The notes under the pieces are model-generated. The model saw only the letters and a program-made list of their open reading frames with translations, had not been told where the DNA came from and ran no database searches. The position numbers and the translations under genes were made by a program. Of a DNA stretch of 64,000 nucleotides, positions 16,061-23,476 are shown one piece after another (the first letter of the stretch is position 1; each line of letters starts with the position of its first letter). This stretch comes from Dietzia sp. JS16-p6b (GTDB lineage Bacteria > Actinomycetota > Actinomycetes > Mycobacteriales > Mycobacteriaceae), in assembly GCF_003052165.1 (NCBI RefSeq), contig NZ_CP024869.1, positions 3,320,001 to 3,384,000 of the forward strand, read 5' to 3'.

Positions 16061-17476
16061 CACGCGACACAACGACAGATCATCGACGCCCTCGGCGTCC
16101 GTCCTCGGATCGACCCCGCCGACGAGGTGGAACGCCGGGTGCGGTTCCTGGTCGACTACCTCAGCGCGAGCGGGGCGAAGGGCTTCGTGCTCGGGATCTC
16201 GGGCGGCGTGGACTCCTCGTTGGCCGGACGCCTGGCACAGCTGGCGGTGGAGAGGATCCGCGCAGACGGCGGCGAGGCGGTCTTCGTGGGCCTGCGCCTT
16301 CCCTACCGCGTGCAGCACGATGAGCACGACGCGGCGATGGCCGTGGAGTTCGTGGGCGCCGACGAGACCCTCACGGTGAACGTCGCCCCGGGCGTGGACG
16401 GGCTCAACGGTGAGATCGGGCAGGCGACCGGGACGGAGTTGACGGACTTCACCAAGGGGAACACCAAGGCCCGCCACCGGATGGTCGCGCAGTACGCCGT
16501 GGCAGGGGACCGCGGCCTGCTGGTGATCGGTGCCGATCACGCGGCCGAGAACGTCACCGGGTTCTTCACCAAGTTCGGCGACGGCGCCGCCGACCTCCTG
16601 CCCCTGTCGGGCCTGAACAAACGCCAGGTCCGGGCGCTGCTCCGTCATCTGGAGGCGCCGCGGCAACTGTGGGACAAGGTGCCCACCGCCGACCTCCTCG
16701 ACGAGGCCGAGGGCCAGACCGACGAGGAGGAACTGGGAATCGCCTACGACCACATCGACGACTACCTCGAGGGGCGCGAAGTCCCCGAGGGGGCCGCCGA
16801 GACGATAGAGGCGACCTGGCACTCCAACCGCCACAAGCGCACGACCCCGGTCGAGGTCGCCGACACCTGGTGGCGGCAGGACGAAAGAGCCGGCGATCGG
16901 GCCCACGGTCAGACGGCGCTCGTGGTGATCGACATGCAGAACTCGTACTTCGAGTTCCCCGAACTGGCCGAGGTGCGGGACGAGTTGGTCGGGGCGGTGA
17001 ACGAGCTCATCCGCACCGCGCACGACGCCGGACGACCGGTGGTCCTGGTCCGGACGGAGCACGCAGAGGACCGCTCCACCTGGACCCTCAACATGCACGA
17101 GGACGACCAGGGGTTCGCCTTCCCCGGCACCGATCAGGCGCGGTTCCTCGACGATCTCGTCACCGGGGACCACGTGGAAGTGGTCAAGACCAGGGACAGC
17201 GCGTTCTTCCGGACCGATCTGAGGGCCCAACTGGATCGACTCGGCGCGGGCCACCTGCTCGTGTGCGGGGTGTCGACGCACAGCTGCGTGGCGCAGACCG
17301 CCATCGACGGCTTCGCCGAGAACCTCCACGTGGCGGTGGCTCGCGGAGCCATCTCCTCCGACAACTCCCCGCTCTCGGAGGCGCTACTGGAATTCCTGAA
17401 GGACCAGATGCGCCAACCACTGCTCGATCGTTCGCAGAGCCTGGAGCTGCTTCGCACCGGCCACTGGCCCGGGTGA
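16058..17476 (+). CDS. nadE: NAD synthetase fused to a nicotinamidase-like cysteine hydrolase
   Basis: 472 residues in one uninterrupted frame. Residues 1-275 are an ammonia-dependent NAD synthetase: SGGVDSS ATP-binding loop at 48-54, TKGNTKARHRM and IGADHAAENVTGFFTKFGDG. It makes NAD from deamido-NAD. After about ten linker residues a second domain starts (about 287) with ALVVIDMQN, then VVKTRDSAFF, then GVSTHSCVAQT with the nucleophile Cys near 410; these supply the Asp-Lys-Cys triad of the isochorismatase/nicotinamidase superfamily. Nicotinamidase releases ammonia from nicotinamide and feeds the salvage route that ends at NadE. The fusion therefore suggests two steps of NAD salvage in one chain, but the hydrolase substrate is inferred. 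Confidence 0.85.
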   Translation: MHATQRQIIDALGVRPRIDPADEVERRVRFLVDYLSASGAKGFVLGISGGVDSSLAGRLAQLAVERIRADGGEAVFVGLRLPYRVQHDEHDAAMAVEFVGADETLTVNVAPGVDGLNGEIGQATGTELTDFTKGNTKARHRMVAQYAVAGDRGLLVIGADHAAENVTGFFTKFGDGAADLLPLSGLNKRQVRALLRHLEAPRQLWDKVPTADLLDEAEGQTDEEELGIAYDHIDDYLEGREVPEGAAETIEATWHSNRHKRTTPVEVADTWWRQDERAGDRAHGQTALVVIDMQNSYFEFPELAEVRDELVGAVNELIRTAHDAGRPVVLVRTEHAEDRSTWTLNMHEDDQGFAFPGTDQARFLDDLVTGDHVEVVKTRDSAFFRTDLRAQLDRLGAGHLLVCGVSTHSCVAQTAIDGFAENLHVAVARGAISSDNSPLSEALLEFLKDQMRQPLLDRSQSLELLRTGHWPG

Positions 17477-17481
17477 GCCGA

Positions 17482-17516
17482 GCGGCCGGCCGGCTCACCG
17501 GGAGCCGACCGGCCGC
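17482..17516. terminator. bidirectional stem-loop between nadE fusion and pirin
   Basis: Arms of 15 bases (17482-17496 and 17502-17516) pair with one mismatch around a five-base loop. The stem covers the end of the pirin coding sequence and follows the nadE stop by five bases, so it can serve both convergent genes. Confidence 0.65.
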
Positions 17517-18508
17517 CTCTCGGTGCCGTCCGGGTACCTCGCGAAGCGGGTCTCCTCGTGCGCGTGCACGGGATCGTTCCGATCCAGGTGCCAGGCCCCG
17601 AAGACGCCGGCGCGGTACTCCTCCATGGCGGTGACGATGTCCTGGCGGGTGGTGCCGACGAACGGCCCCTGTTGAACGACGGGCGCGCCGATAGGCCGGG
17701 CCTGCAGCACGAGGAACGCCGCACCGTCCGGACCCGCGGTCACCGTGACGGCCTCAGGGGCGAGCACTGCCGCGTCATAACCGAGTCGCTGAGCGTCGAC
17801 GGTCAGGTCGCCGCCGTAGTTGTAGAGGACCCGGGTGGCGGACGGGTCGAACGCCGGGAGTTCGGTACTGACACCGGGGTCGAGGGTGACGATCCAGATG
17901 GCGAGGTGACTGTCCGGCCGCGCGGCCCAGGAGTGCGGTGGCGGGTCGAGCGCCCGGACCCCGTCGATCTCGCCGGCGATCACCCGGAACCGGGCGGCGG
18001 ATCCCTCCTCGCCACGGACGACGACGGGGGTGTCCTCCGACCAGAACATGTCGAAGTACGGCTCCGCGGACTTGTCCTCGGGGGCCAGGTTGAGCCAGAT
18101 CTGGAACAGCTCCATCGTGTTGGGAGCGTCGGGATCCAGCAGGGGGAACATCTCGGAGTGCGAGATGCCGGCACCCGCGGTGAGCCACTGGGTGTCGCCG
18201 TGCCCGAATCGCGCGGCGGCGCCCAACGAATCGGCGTGGTCCACCACGCCGTCGAGGACCACCGTCACGGTCTCGAATCCACGGTGCGGGTGCTGGGGGA
18301 AACCGGGGACCTCGGAGCCGTGGTACATCGACCACCCGTCCTTCCCGGAGAAATCTCCCCCGATGGACCGCCCCTCGAGCGAAGCCGCGGGACGCATGGT
18401 CCTGCCGTCGGCCGGGGGGAACTCGTCGCGGTGGTGGACGGCGAACAGGAACGGGTCGACGCCCGGCCACTGCGCTCCGAGCGGGACTACCTGGCGGATG
18501 GCGGACAC
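17495..18508 (-). CDS. pirin family protein (first of two)
   Basis: 337 residues, a bicupin. The pirin core shows PQHPHRGFETVTVVLDG, the conserved DTQWLTAGAGISHSEM and ELFQIWLNL, and a C-terminal cupin with LVLQARPIGAPVVQQGPFVG. The histidines of HPHRG and of the ISHSE segment are the usual iron ligands. Bacterial pirins are linked to quercetinase activity or regulation of metabolic enzymes; no substrate can be named here. GTG 18508 is preceded by AGGAGA. A second, more divergent pirin lies at 33.5 kb. Convergent with the nadE fusion gene. Confidence 0.88.
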   Translation of the reverse strand: MSAIRQVVPLGAQWPGVDPFLFAVHHRDEFPPADGRTMRPAASLEGRSIGGDFSGKDGWSMYHGSEVPGFPQHPHRGFETVTVVLDGVVDHADSLGAAARFGHGDTQWLTAGAGISHSEMFPLLDPDAPNTMELFQIWLNLAPEDKSAEPYFDMFWSEDTPVVVRGEEGSAARFRVIAGEIDGVRALDPPPHSWAARPDSHLAIWIVTLDPGVSTELPAFDPSATRVLYNYGGDLTVDAQRLGYDAAVLAPEAVTVTAGPDGAAFLVLQARPIGAPVVQQGPFVGTTRQDIVTAMEEYRAGVFGAWHLDRNDPVHAHEETRFARYPDGTERRPVGSR

Positions 18509-18589
18509 TGGCTTCTCCTGTGTGACGGGACGATATTTGCTGTCGCGTCATACAACTTCGGCGGGCGCTGAATTGTTCCCGCCCGCGCC

Positions 18590-19228
18590 TCAGCCCCGGG
18601 CGACGACCCCGGTCACCGGGATCCGCCCGGCGACCGCCTGCCGGAAGTTGAGCACGGCGCGCTGGACGTGGTCGCCGGTGGAGACCACGACCGCACCGGT
18701 GGTCCCGCGCTCGCGGAAGATCCGGTCCGTGAACTGCGCGTTCTGGACCGTCGAGTTGGAGTTGCCCTCCTCGGTGATCCGCCACGGCGCGATGCCCGCA
18801 CCGCGGAGCCAGTCGCCCATCGCGCGGGCCTCCGTGCGACCGTTCTGCGGGACACCCCCGGTCACGATGACGCGGGCGGTCGGGTACTGCCGGGCCAGCC
18901 GGAAACCGGTCCGCAGGCGCTCCTCGAGCACCGGCCGGATGCCCCCGTCGGGGTACAGTCCGGCGCCCAGGATCACGATGTCCGTGGTGAACGGATTGAT
19001 CGTGAGCACCGCCGGATCGTCACTCGTGAGCACGTCCAGGCCGCCGCACATCTGGAGCATCGACGGGTCGACGTGCTGGCACCCCACCATGGTCAGCCCG
19101 TTGTACAGTGCCGTGCCCGACGGCATCTCCGCGGAGCCTGCGGACGCGGTCCCCACTCCGGCGCCCAGTGTGAGTGTCAGTGCCGCCGCGGACGCGGCCG
19201 CGACGAGACGGGTGTGTGTCCTGCGCAC
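18590..19228 (-). CDS. secreted YdcF/ElyC-type protein (DUF218)
   Basis: 212 residues. From GTG 19228 the protein begins with a basic stretch and a hydrophobic segment ending GTASAGS, a typical Sec signal peptide with an AxA site. The mature part carries the DUF218 pattern: DIVILGAGLYPDGG, RVIVTGGVPQNGRTEARAM, EEGNSNSTVQNAQF and VVVSTGDHVQRA. The family is proposed to act in envelope carbohydrate or lipid-carrier metabolism. The chosen start has GGGGAGGA upstream; the frame continues 21 codons further but that would put non-signal sequence first. Between the GTG and the divergent glycosylase gene are 89 bases. Confidence 0.82.
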   Translation of the reverse strand: MRRTHTRLVAAASAAALTLTLGAGVGTASAGSAEMPSGTALYNGLTMVGCQHVDPSMLQMCGGLDVLTSDDPAVLTINPFTTDIVILGAGLYPDGGIRPVLEERLRTGFRLARQYPTARVIVTGGVPQNGRTEARAMGDWLRGAGIAPWRITEEGNSNSTVQNAQFTDRIFRERGTTGAVVVSTGDHVQRAVLNFRQAVAGRIPVTGVVARG

Positions 19229-19317
19229 GATGGCGTTCCTCCCCCGATAACGATATGAAGAATTCGTGACCCGATAGTTATCGTCGGACACGGTACCGCT
19301 GTTACCTGTGAGGCACG

Positions 19318-20025
19318 ATGGTGGAAAAACCGCCGGGTAACGTGCTCGGCATGCTCGAAGGATACGACAGATCGGCCGCCGTTCGGTACCTCTGCCGGGC
19401 GGACCCCGAGCTCGGTCGTCACATCGAGTCCGTCGGTCCGTGCACCCTCACGCCCGCCCCCGATTCCGGTCCGCACGCGCTGTTCGACCGACTGGCCTCC
19501 TCGATCCTCTCCCAGCAACTGTCGGTGAAGGCCGCCGCGACGATCGCCGGCCGTCTCCGGGAGCGGGCGGCCGGGCCCCGGCACCTCGAACCCGTTCTCC
19601 TGAACACCCTCTCCGATGACGAGATCCGCGCGTGCGGGGTCTCCCGCCCCAAGATCGCCGCGCTCCGCGACCTGGCCGACGCGGTGGGGACCGGACGGAT
19701 CCCCACTCTGACGGAACTGCGGGGGTTCGACGACGACGAGGTGGTCGACTCCCTGACCACGGTCCGCGGGGTGGGCCGGTGGACCGTGGAGATGCTGCTG
19801 ATCTTCCTGCTGGACAGACCTGACGTGTTCCCGGTGGCCGATGTCGGCATCCGCCGGGGATTCGAACGGGTCACGGGGCTCGACGGACCGGCCACCGCCA
19901 CCCAGATGCTCGGCCGCGCCGAGGCCTGGGCCCCGTACCGTTCGGTCGCGTCCTGGTATCTGTGGCGGGCGGTCGACCAGACCGGTCAGGCGGTGCCCGC
20001 GCCACCCCCGCCCCCGGTCGGGTAG
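19318..20025 (+). CDS. DNA-3-methyladenine glycosylase-like protein (AlkA/HhH-GPD family)
   Basis: 235 residues. The HhH-GPD core is present: LSQQLSVKAAATIAGRLRE for the first helices, the helix-hairpin-helix LTTVRGVGRWTVEMLLIFLL, and the catalytic aspartate in PVADVGIRRGF. It is a base-excision enzyme acting on alkylated purines. The length matches the short bacterial AlkA type without the N-terminal domain. ATG 19318 follows GTGAGG; an ATG at 19351 (MLEGYDRS) is a credible alternative. The Pro-rich last eight residues are probably disordered. The tpx gene follows nine bases after the stop, so they may be cotranscribed. Confidence 0.87.
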   Translation: MVEKPPGNVLGMLEGYDRSAAVRYLCRADPELGRHIESVGPCTLTPAPDSGPHALFDRLASSILSQQLSVKAAATIAGRLRERAAGPRHLEPVLLNTLSDDEIRACGVSRPKIAALRDLADAVGTGRIPTLTELRGFDDDEVVDSLTTVRGVGRWTVEMLLIFLLDRPDVFPVADVGIRRGFERVTGLDGPATATQMLGRAEAWAPYRSVASWYLWRAVDQTGQAVPAPPPPPVG

Positions 20026-20034
20026 AACGGACGC

Positions 20035-20532
20035 ATGGCAACCACCGCATTCAAGGGAAACCCCGTCACCACGTCCGGCGAGCTCCCCGCCGTCGGCACC
20101 ACCGCTCCGGCCTTCGACCTGGTCGGCACCGACCTCGCTCCCGTGACCTCGGAGTCACTGGCGGGCACGCGCGTCGTGCTCAACATCTTCCCGAGCGTCG
20201 ACACGGGCGTCTGCGCCCAGTCGGTCCGGACCTTCAACGAGAAGGCCACGGGCCTGGACAACACGGCGGTCATCAACGTCTCGGCCGACCTCCCGTTCGC
20301 GCTCAAGCGGTTCTCCGCCGACGAGGGGATCGAGAACGCGTCCGCCGCGTCCACCTTCCGCAGCGATTTCGCCTCGGAGTACGGCGTCAAGATGACGGAC
20401 GGCCCCCTGGCCGGCCTGTGCGCACGGTCGGTCGTGGTGCTCGACGCCGATGGCTCGGTGGTCTACACCCAGCTGGTCGACGAGATCACCACCGAGCCCG
20501 ATTACGACTCCGCCCTGGCCGCGCTCGGCTGA
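20035..20532 (+). CDS. tpx: thiol peroxidase (Tpx) with an unusual cysteine pattern
   Basis: 165 residues, an atypical two-cysteine peroxiredoxin that reduces hydroperoxides with thioredoxin. The peroxidatic cysteine is Cys60 in FPSVDTGVC. The usual TPVC is TGVC here. In E. coli and M. tuberculosis Tpx the resolving cysteine lies in RFCGAEG after DLPFA; here that place reads RFSADEG, with Ser94. The only other cysteine is Cys129 in [10 protein letters not shown], where relatives have leucine. So the resolving residue is either moved to Cys129 or missing, making this a one-cysteine enzyme. The rest of the family is intact, including [15 protein letters not shown] strong terminator follows. Confidence 0.9.
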   Translation: MATTAFKGNPVTTSGELPAVGTTAPAFDLVGTDLAPVTSESLAGTRVVLNIFPSVDTGVCAQSVRTFNEKATGLDNTAVINVSADLPFALKRFSADEGIENASAASTFRSDFASEYGVKMTDGPLAGLCARSVVVLDADGSVVYTQLVDEITTEPDYDSALAALG

Positions 20533-20544
20533 CCCGCCTCGACA

Positions 20545-20589
20545 CGACCGCCGGCCCGCCTCTCCCAGACAGGCGGGCCGGCGGTCGTT
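20545..20589 (+). terminator. strong stem-loop terminator after tpx
   Basis: Perfect 17-bp arms at 20545-20561 and 20571-20587 enclose nine bases, followed by TT. It also lies downstream of the convergent FMN reductase gene (stop at 20619). Confidence 0.85.
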
Positions 20590-20618
20590 CACCCGGCGCG
20601 AGCCGGGCACCCCTGCGA

Positions 20619-21185
20619 TCAGGCGCTTCCCGCGGGAACCGGGGCGAACCGGCGGGTGGCGTCCTCGAGCTGGTCGAAGAGAGTGGCCAGCTCCCCCGCG
20701 CGCCGCTCGTTCGGCTGGAGACCCTCGTCTCCGAACTCGGTGAACAAGCTCAGCGAGACCTGCTGGCGGACTCCGAACATCCGGAAGTTCGCGATGATCT
20801 GGCGCCACTGCTCCACGGCGCGTACTCCGCCCTCGGCGCCGTAGGAGACGAAGGCGACCGGCTTGTCCGCCCATTCCTCACCGAGCACGTCGTAGGCGTT
20901 CTTCAGGCCGCCGGGCACTCCGTGGTTGTACTCGGGGGTCACGAAGACGAAGGCGTCGTAGGAATCGATCGCCTCGCTCCACCGGGTGACCCGCTCGTCG
21001 TCGTACTGCTTGTCGGCGGCACCCGGCACGGTGGCCGAGGTGAGCAGGGGGACGTCGAAGGATTTGAGGTCGACCAGGTCGTAGGTCGCGTCTTCCCGCG
21101 TCGCGGCCTCCGCCGTGACCCAGTCGGCCACCGCCGCACCGGCCCGATCGTCGCGGATGCTGCCCAGGATGATGCCGATCTTCAC
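20619..21185 (-). CDS. NADPH-dependent FMN reductase-like flavoprotein
   Basis: 188 residues, flavodoxin-like fold. The flavin phosphate loop is GSIRDDRAG at the N-terminus; TPEYNHGVPGGLKNAYD is the second diagnostic motif (azoreductase/quinone reductase class). These proteins reduce FMN, quinones or azo compounds with NADPH. GTG 21185 has AAGGAGA five bases upstream. Convergent with tpx across a strong terminator; both may belong to redox defence, though nothing shows shared control. Confidence 0.87.
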   Translation of the reverse strand: MKIGIILGSIRDDRAGAAVADWVTAEAATREDATYDLVDLKSFDVPLLTSATVPGAADKQYDDERVTRWSEAIDSYDAFVFVTPEYNHGVPGGLKNAYDVLGEEWADKPVAFVSYGAEGGVRAVEQWRQIIANFRMFGVRQQVSLSLFTEFGDEGLQPNERRAGELATLFDQLEDATRRFAPVPAGSA

Positions 21186-21250
21186 TGTCTTCTCCTTCGT
21201 CGGTCGTTCTGGTGGACACCCTGACCGTACTTGAGTGACACGACACCAAT

Positions 21251-21739
21251 CTACCGTGAGCCGTACACAGTGATCGACGCCACCGCACACACCCGGCCCC
21301 GGTCATCCCGTGTGACCGCGTGCGCTATCCCCCAGCTGCGGCCGTCGTGCAGGGCTTCGGCGCGCACCGTCACCGGGCCGACGAGGGGGATCTGCCGCAC
21401 GTATCTGACGTCGAGCGAGGACGAGCTGACCTCGCGCTCGTGTGGGAACACCGCGGCACCGGCGATCTCCGCGGCGGCGGCGAAAACCCCACCGTGCAGG
21501 TTGCCCAGCGGGTTGGCGAGCGCCGGCTCGGGCGCGATCACGGCCTCCACCGCCCGGGTGCCGCCCTGCCCGTCGTGCCCGTGGTCCAACGACAGGCACA
21601 ACACCTCGGCCAGTGTTCCCGGCGCGAGCGCCGAGGGCCACGGTGGCTCGGAATCGTAGCCGTCCGGGTCGACGACCCCCGAGATCTCCATCGACTTCAC
21701 CAGACCCGCGGCGATCACCCCGCCGTCGTCGTCGACCAC
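21251..21739 (-). CDS. PaaI-like hotdog thioesterase, possibly missing its N-terminal half
   Basis: 162 residues from GTG 21739. The hotdog signature ANPLGNLHGGVFAAAAEIAG at about 75-94 is that of PaaI-type acyl-CoA thioesterases. The N-terminal 60 residues begin VVDDDGGVIAAGLVKSMEIS, which resembles the helix of a second hotdog domain in double-hotdog members. A separate 50-codon ORF in another frame ends one base before this start. This suggests either translational coupling to a small protein or an old frameshift that split a two-domain enzyme. The hotdog half alone is of normal length for a working PaaI protein. Confidence 0.72.
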   Translation of the reverse strand: MVDDDGGVIAAGLVKSMEISGVVDPDGYDSEPPWPSALAPGTLAEVLCLSLDHGHDGQGGTRAVEAVIAPEPALANPLGNLHGGVFAAAAEIAGAAVFPHEREVSSSSLDVRYVRQIPLVGPVTVRAEALHDGRSWGIAHAVTRDDRGRVCAVASITVYGSR

Positions 21740-21740
21740 A

Positions 21741-21893
21741 TCACCCCGAGTGGTGAGGCAGGGTCGCGAAGCGCCCGAAGGGGTCCACGAACTGGTCGGC
21801 GACCGGCTGGTGCCAGCTCACGGCGCCGTCACCGTCCACGCTGAAGGTCAGCCCCAATCTGGGTTCCGGGCCGTCGTGCGTCGACTCCCTCAT
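21741..21893 (-). CDS. 50-codon ORF directly before the thioesterase (small protein or frameshifted N-terminus)
   Basis: Starts at ATG 21893 (MRESTHDGPEPRLGLTF) and ends QFVDPFGRFATLPHHSG with the stop one base before the thioesterase GTG. It has ordinary coding character and no repeat. It reads as a plausible lead-in for a two-domain PaaI thioesterase, which would need a one-base shift near 21740. I could not confirm this by alignment. A 63-base gap separates its start from the divergent histidine kinase. Confidence 0.4.
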   Translation of the reverse strand: MRESTHDGPEPRLGLTFSVDGDGAVSWHQPVADQFVDPFGRFATLPHHSG

Positions 21894-21944
21894 CCGGGGA
21901 CGCTAACACGTGTTCCACTCGTGCCCCGGGGTCTCGGATGGCCG

Positions 21945-21959
21945 CACAATGGAGCGGTG
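21945..21959 (+). promoter_or_regulatory. -10 box of the sensor kinase gene
   Basis: CACAAT at 21945-21950 lies six bases before GTG 21957. Confidence 0.4.
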
Positions 21960-23405
21960 TCCCCCCGAGCCGCCACGCCACGGACGATCCCCCTGACCGG
22001 CGAGGTCCTCACGACGCCTCGTCGCTGGCCCATCCGCACGGCCACCACGGTGATCGCCACGGCCATCGTCATCCTCGTTCTCGCCGCCGCGGCCGGAGGC
22101 GCGTGGCTGTTGCTGCGCACCGCCGCCCACAACGCGATCGACACCGTGGACCGGGCCCGGGCCGTCGACGTGGCGGGGGTTCTCTCCGAGCGCGGACCCC
22201 GGGCAGCCCTCGATCTGGTGGCCGAGCCACTGTCCGGCGTCGATCTGGTGAGGATCGTCGGGCCCGGGGACCGCCTGCTCGCCGCCCAGGTCACCCGCGG
22301 CCTCGAGGACGTGCCGCCCGTCCCCGCCCCGGCGGCCGGCGAGATCGCCAGGCACCAACTCGAGTCACCCGGCGGAGCGGACCTGCGGGTGACGTCGGTC
22401 GGTGTGGATCTCGGTGGCGTGACGTTCGCGGTGGAGGTGGGTACGGACACCGACCGGTACGACACCGTTCTCGCCGCGGGCGCGATACTCTTCCTGTCCT
22501 TCGTTCCCGTGGCAGGGCTCGCCACAGCGGTGTTCGTGTACTACGCGATGGGGCGCGTGTTGCGGCCGGTGGAGTCGATCCGGTCCCGGGTCGCGGAGAT
22601 CTCCGCCTCCGGGCGTGGCGAGCGGGTCCCGGTGCCCGAGGCGGAGGACGAGATCGCCCGCCTGGCCCGCACGATGAACGCGATGCTCGCGCGGCTGGAC
22701 GCCGCACGGACCGCGCAGGTGGCCTTTGTCGGCGACGCCTCCCACGAACTACGCAGCCCGCTGTCCACCCTGTCGACCCTGCTGGAACTGTCGTCGACCT
22801 CGGGCACCCCGGTCGACGTGGAGACCGTGGACGACCTCCTGCTGCCCGAGGTCCAGCGGATGCGGTCGATGGTCGAGGACCTGCTCCTGCTGGCGAAGAA
22901 CGACGAGCGTGGTGTGCCGTTGCGACGCGAGGACGTGGACCTCGACGACATCGTCCTCTCCGAGGTGGCCCGGCTCCGCGGTCTGGGTGGACTCGAGGTC
23001 ACCGGAACGGTGGAACCCGCCCGTCTGGTCGGCGACCCCGACGCCCTGCTGCGGGTCGTGCGCAACCTGGTCGAGAACGCCCGACGGCACGCGCGTGAGG
23101 CCGTGACGATCGGGCTCACCGTGGATCGCACGGACCCCGCGGGACCCCGCGCCGTGATCACCGTCGACGACGACGGCGAAGGGGTGCCGCCCGACCAGCG
23201 GGCCACGGTGTTCGACCGCTTCGCCCGACTGGACGCCGACCGCGCCCGGGGCACGGGGGGATCCGGTCTGGGTCTGGCGATCGTCGCCGAGATCACCCGG
23301 TCTCACGGAGGCGCGGTGCGGGTCGAGGACTCCCCCGCGGGCGGAGCGCGTTTCGTCGTGGATCTGCCCGTCGAGACCCTCGGAGAGCCGCCCGACCTGC
23401 CGTGA
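21957..23405 (+). CDS. sensor histidine kinase (HAMP-type, OmpR-system class)
   Basis: 482 residues. Two membrane helices (about 22-48 and 165-195) flank a short extracytoplasmic sensor of about 115 residues. A HAMP linker follows, then the phosphoacceptor box DASHELRSPLSTL, and the ATPase domain with NLVENARRHA, DDDGEGVPPDQR and GGSGLGLAIV. This class pairs with OmpR-type regulators, yet no regulator is adjacent. The nearest is the OmpR-type gene at 27.9-28.6 kb on the other strand, beyond a separate NarL-type system. GTG 21957 follows a -10 box by six bases. Its stop overlaps the region before the next kinase. Confidence 0.88.
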   Translation: MSPRAATPRTIPLTGEVLTTPRRWPIRTATTVIATAIVILVLAAAAGGAWLLLRTAAHNAIDTVDRARAVDVAGVLSERGPRAALDLVAEPLSGVDLVRIVGPGDRLLAAQVTRGLEDVPPVPAPAAGEIARHQLESPGGADLRVTSVGVDLGGVTFAVEVGTDTDRYDTVLAAGAILFLSFVPVAGLATAVFVYYAMGRVLRPVESIRSRVAEISASGRGERVPVPEAEDEIARLARTMNAMLARLDAARTAQVAFVGDASHELRSPLSTLSTLLELSSTSGTPVDVETVDDLLLPEVQRMRSMVEDLLLLAKNDERGVPLRREDVDLDDIVLSEVARLRGLGGLEVTGTVEPARLVGDPDALLRVVRNLVENARRHAREAVTIGLTVDRTDPAGPRAVITVDDDGEGVPPDQRATVFDRFARLDADRARGTGGSGLGLAIVAEITRSHGGAVRVEDSPAGGARFVVDLPVETLGEPPDLP

Positions 23406-23459
23406 GCGCTCCGGGTGGACGCCACCGCGGTCGGCACCTCCGGCCAGGACGCGAGCGGA

Positions 23460-23476
23460 TAGGCTCGTCTGTCGTG
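23460..23476 (+). promoter_or_regulatory. -10 box of the NarL-type kinase gene
   Basis: TAGGCT at 23460-23465 lies eight bases before GTG 23474. Confidence 0.45.
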
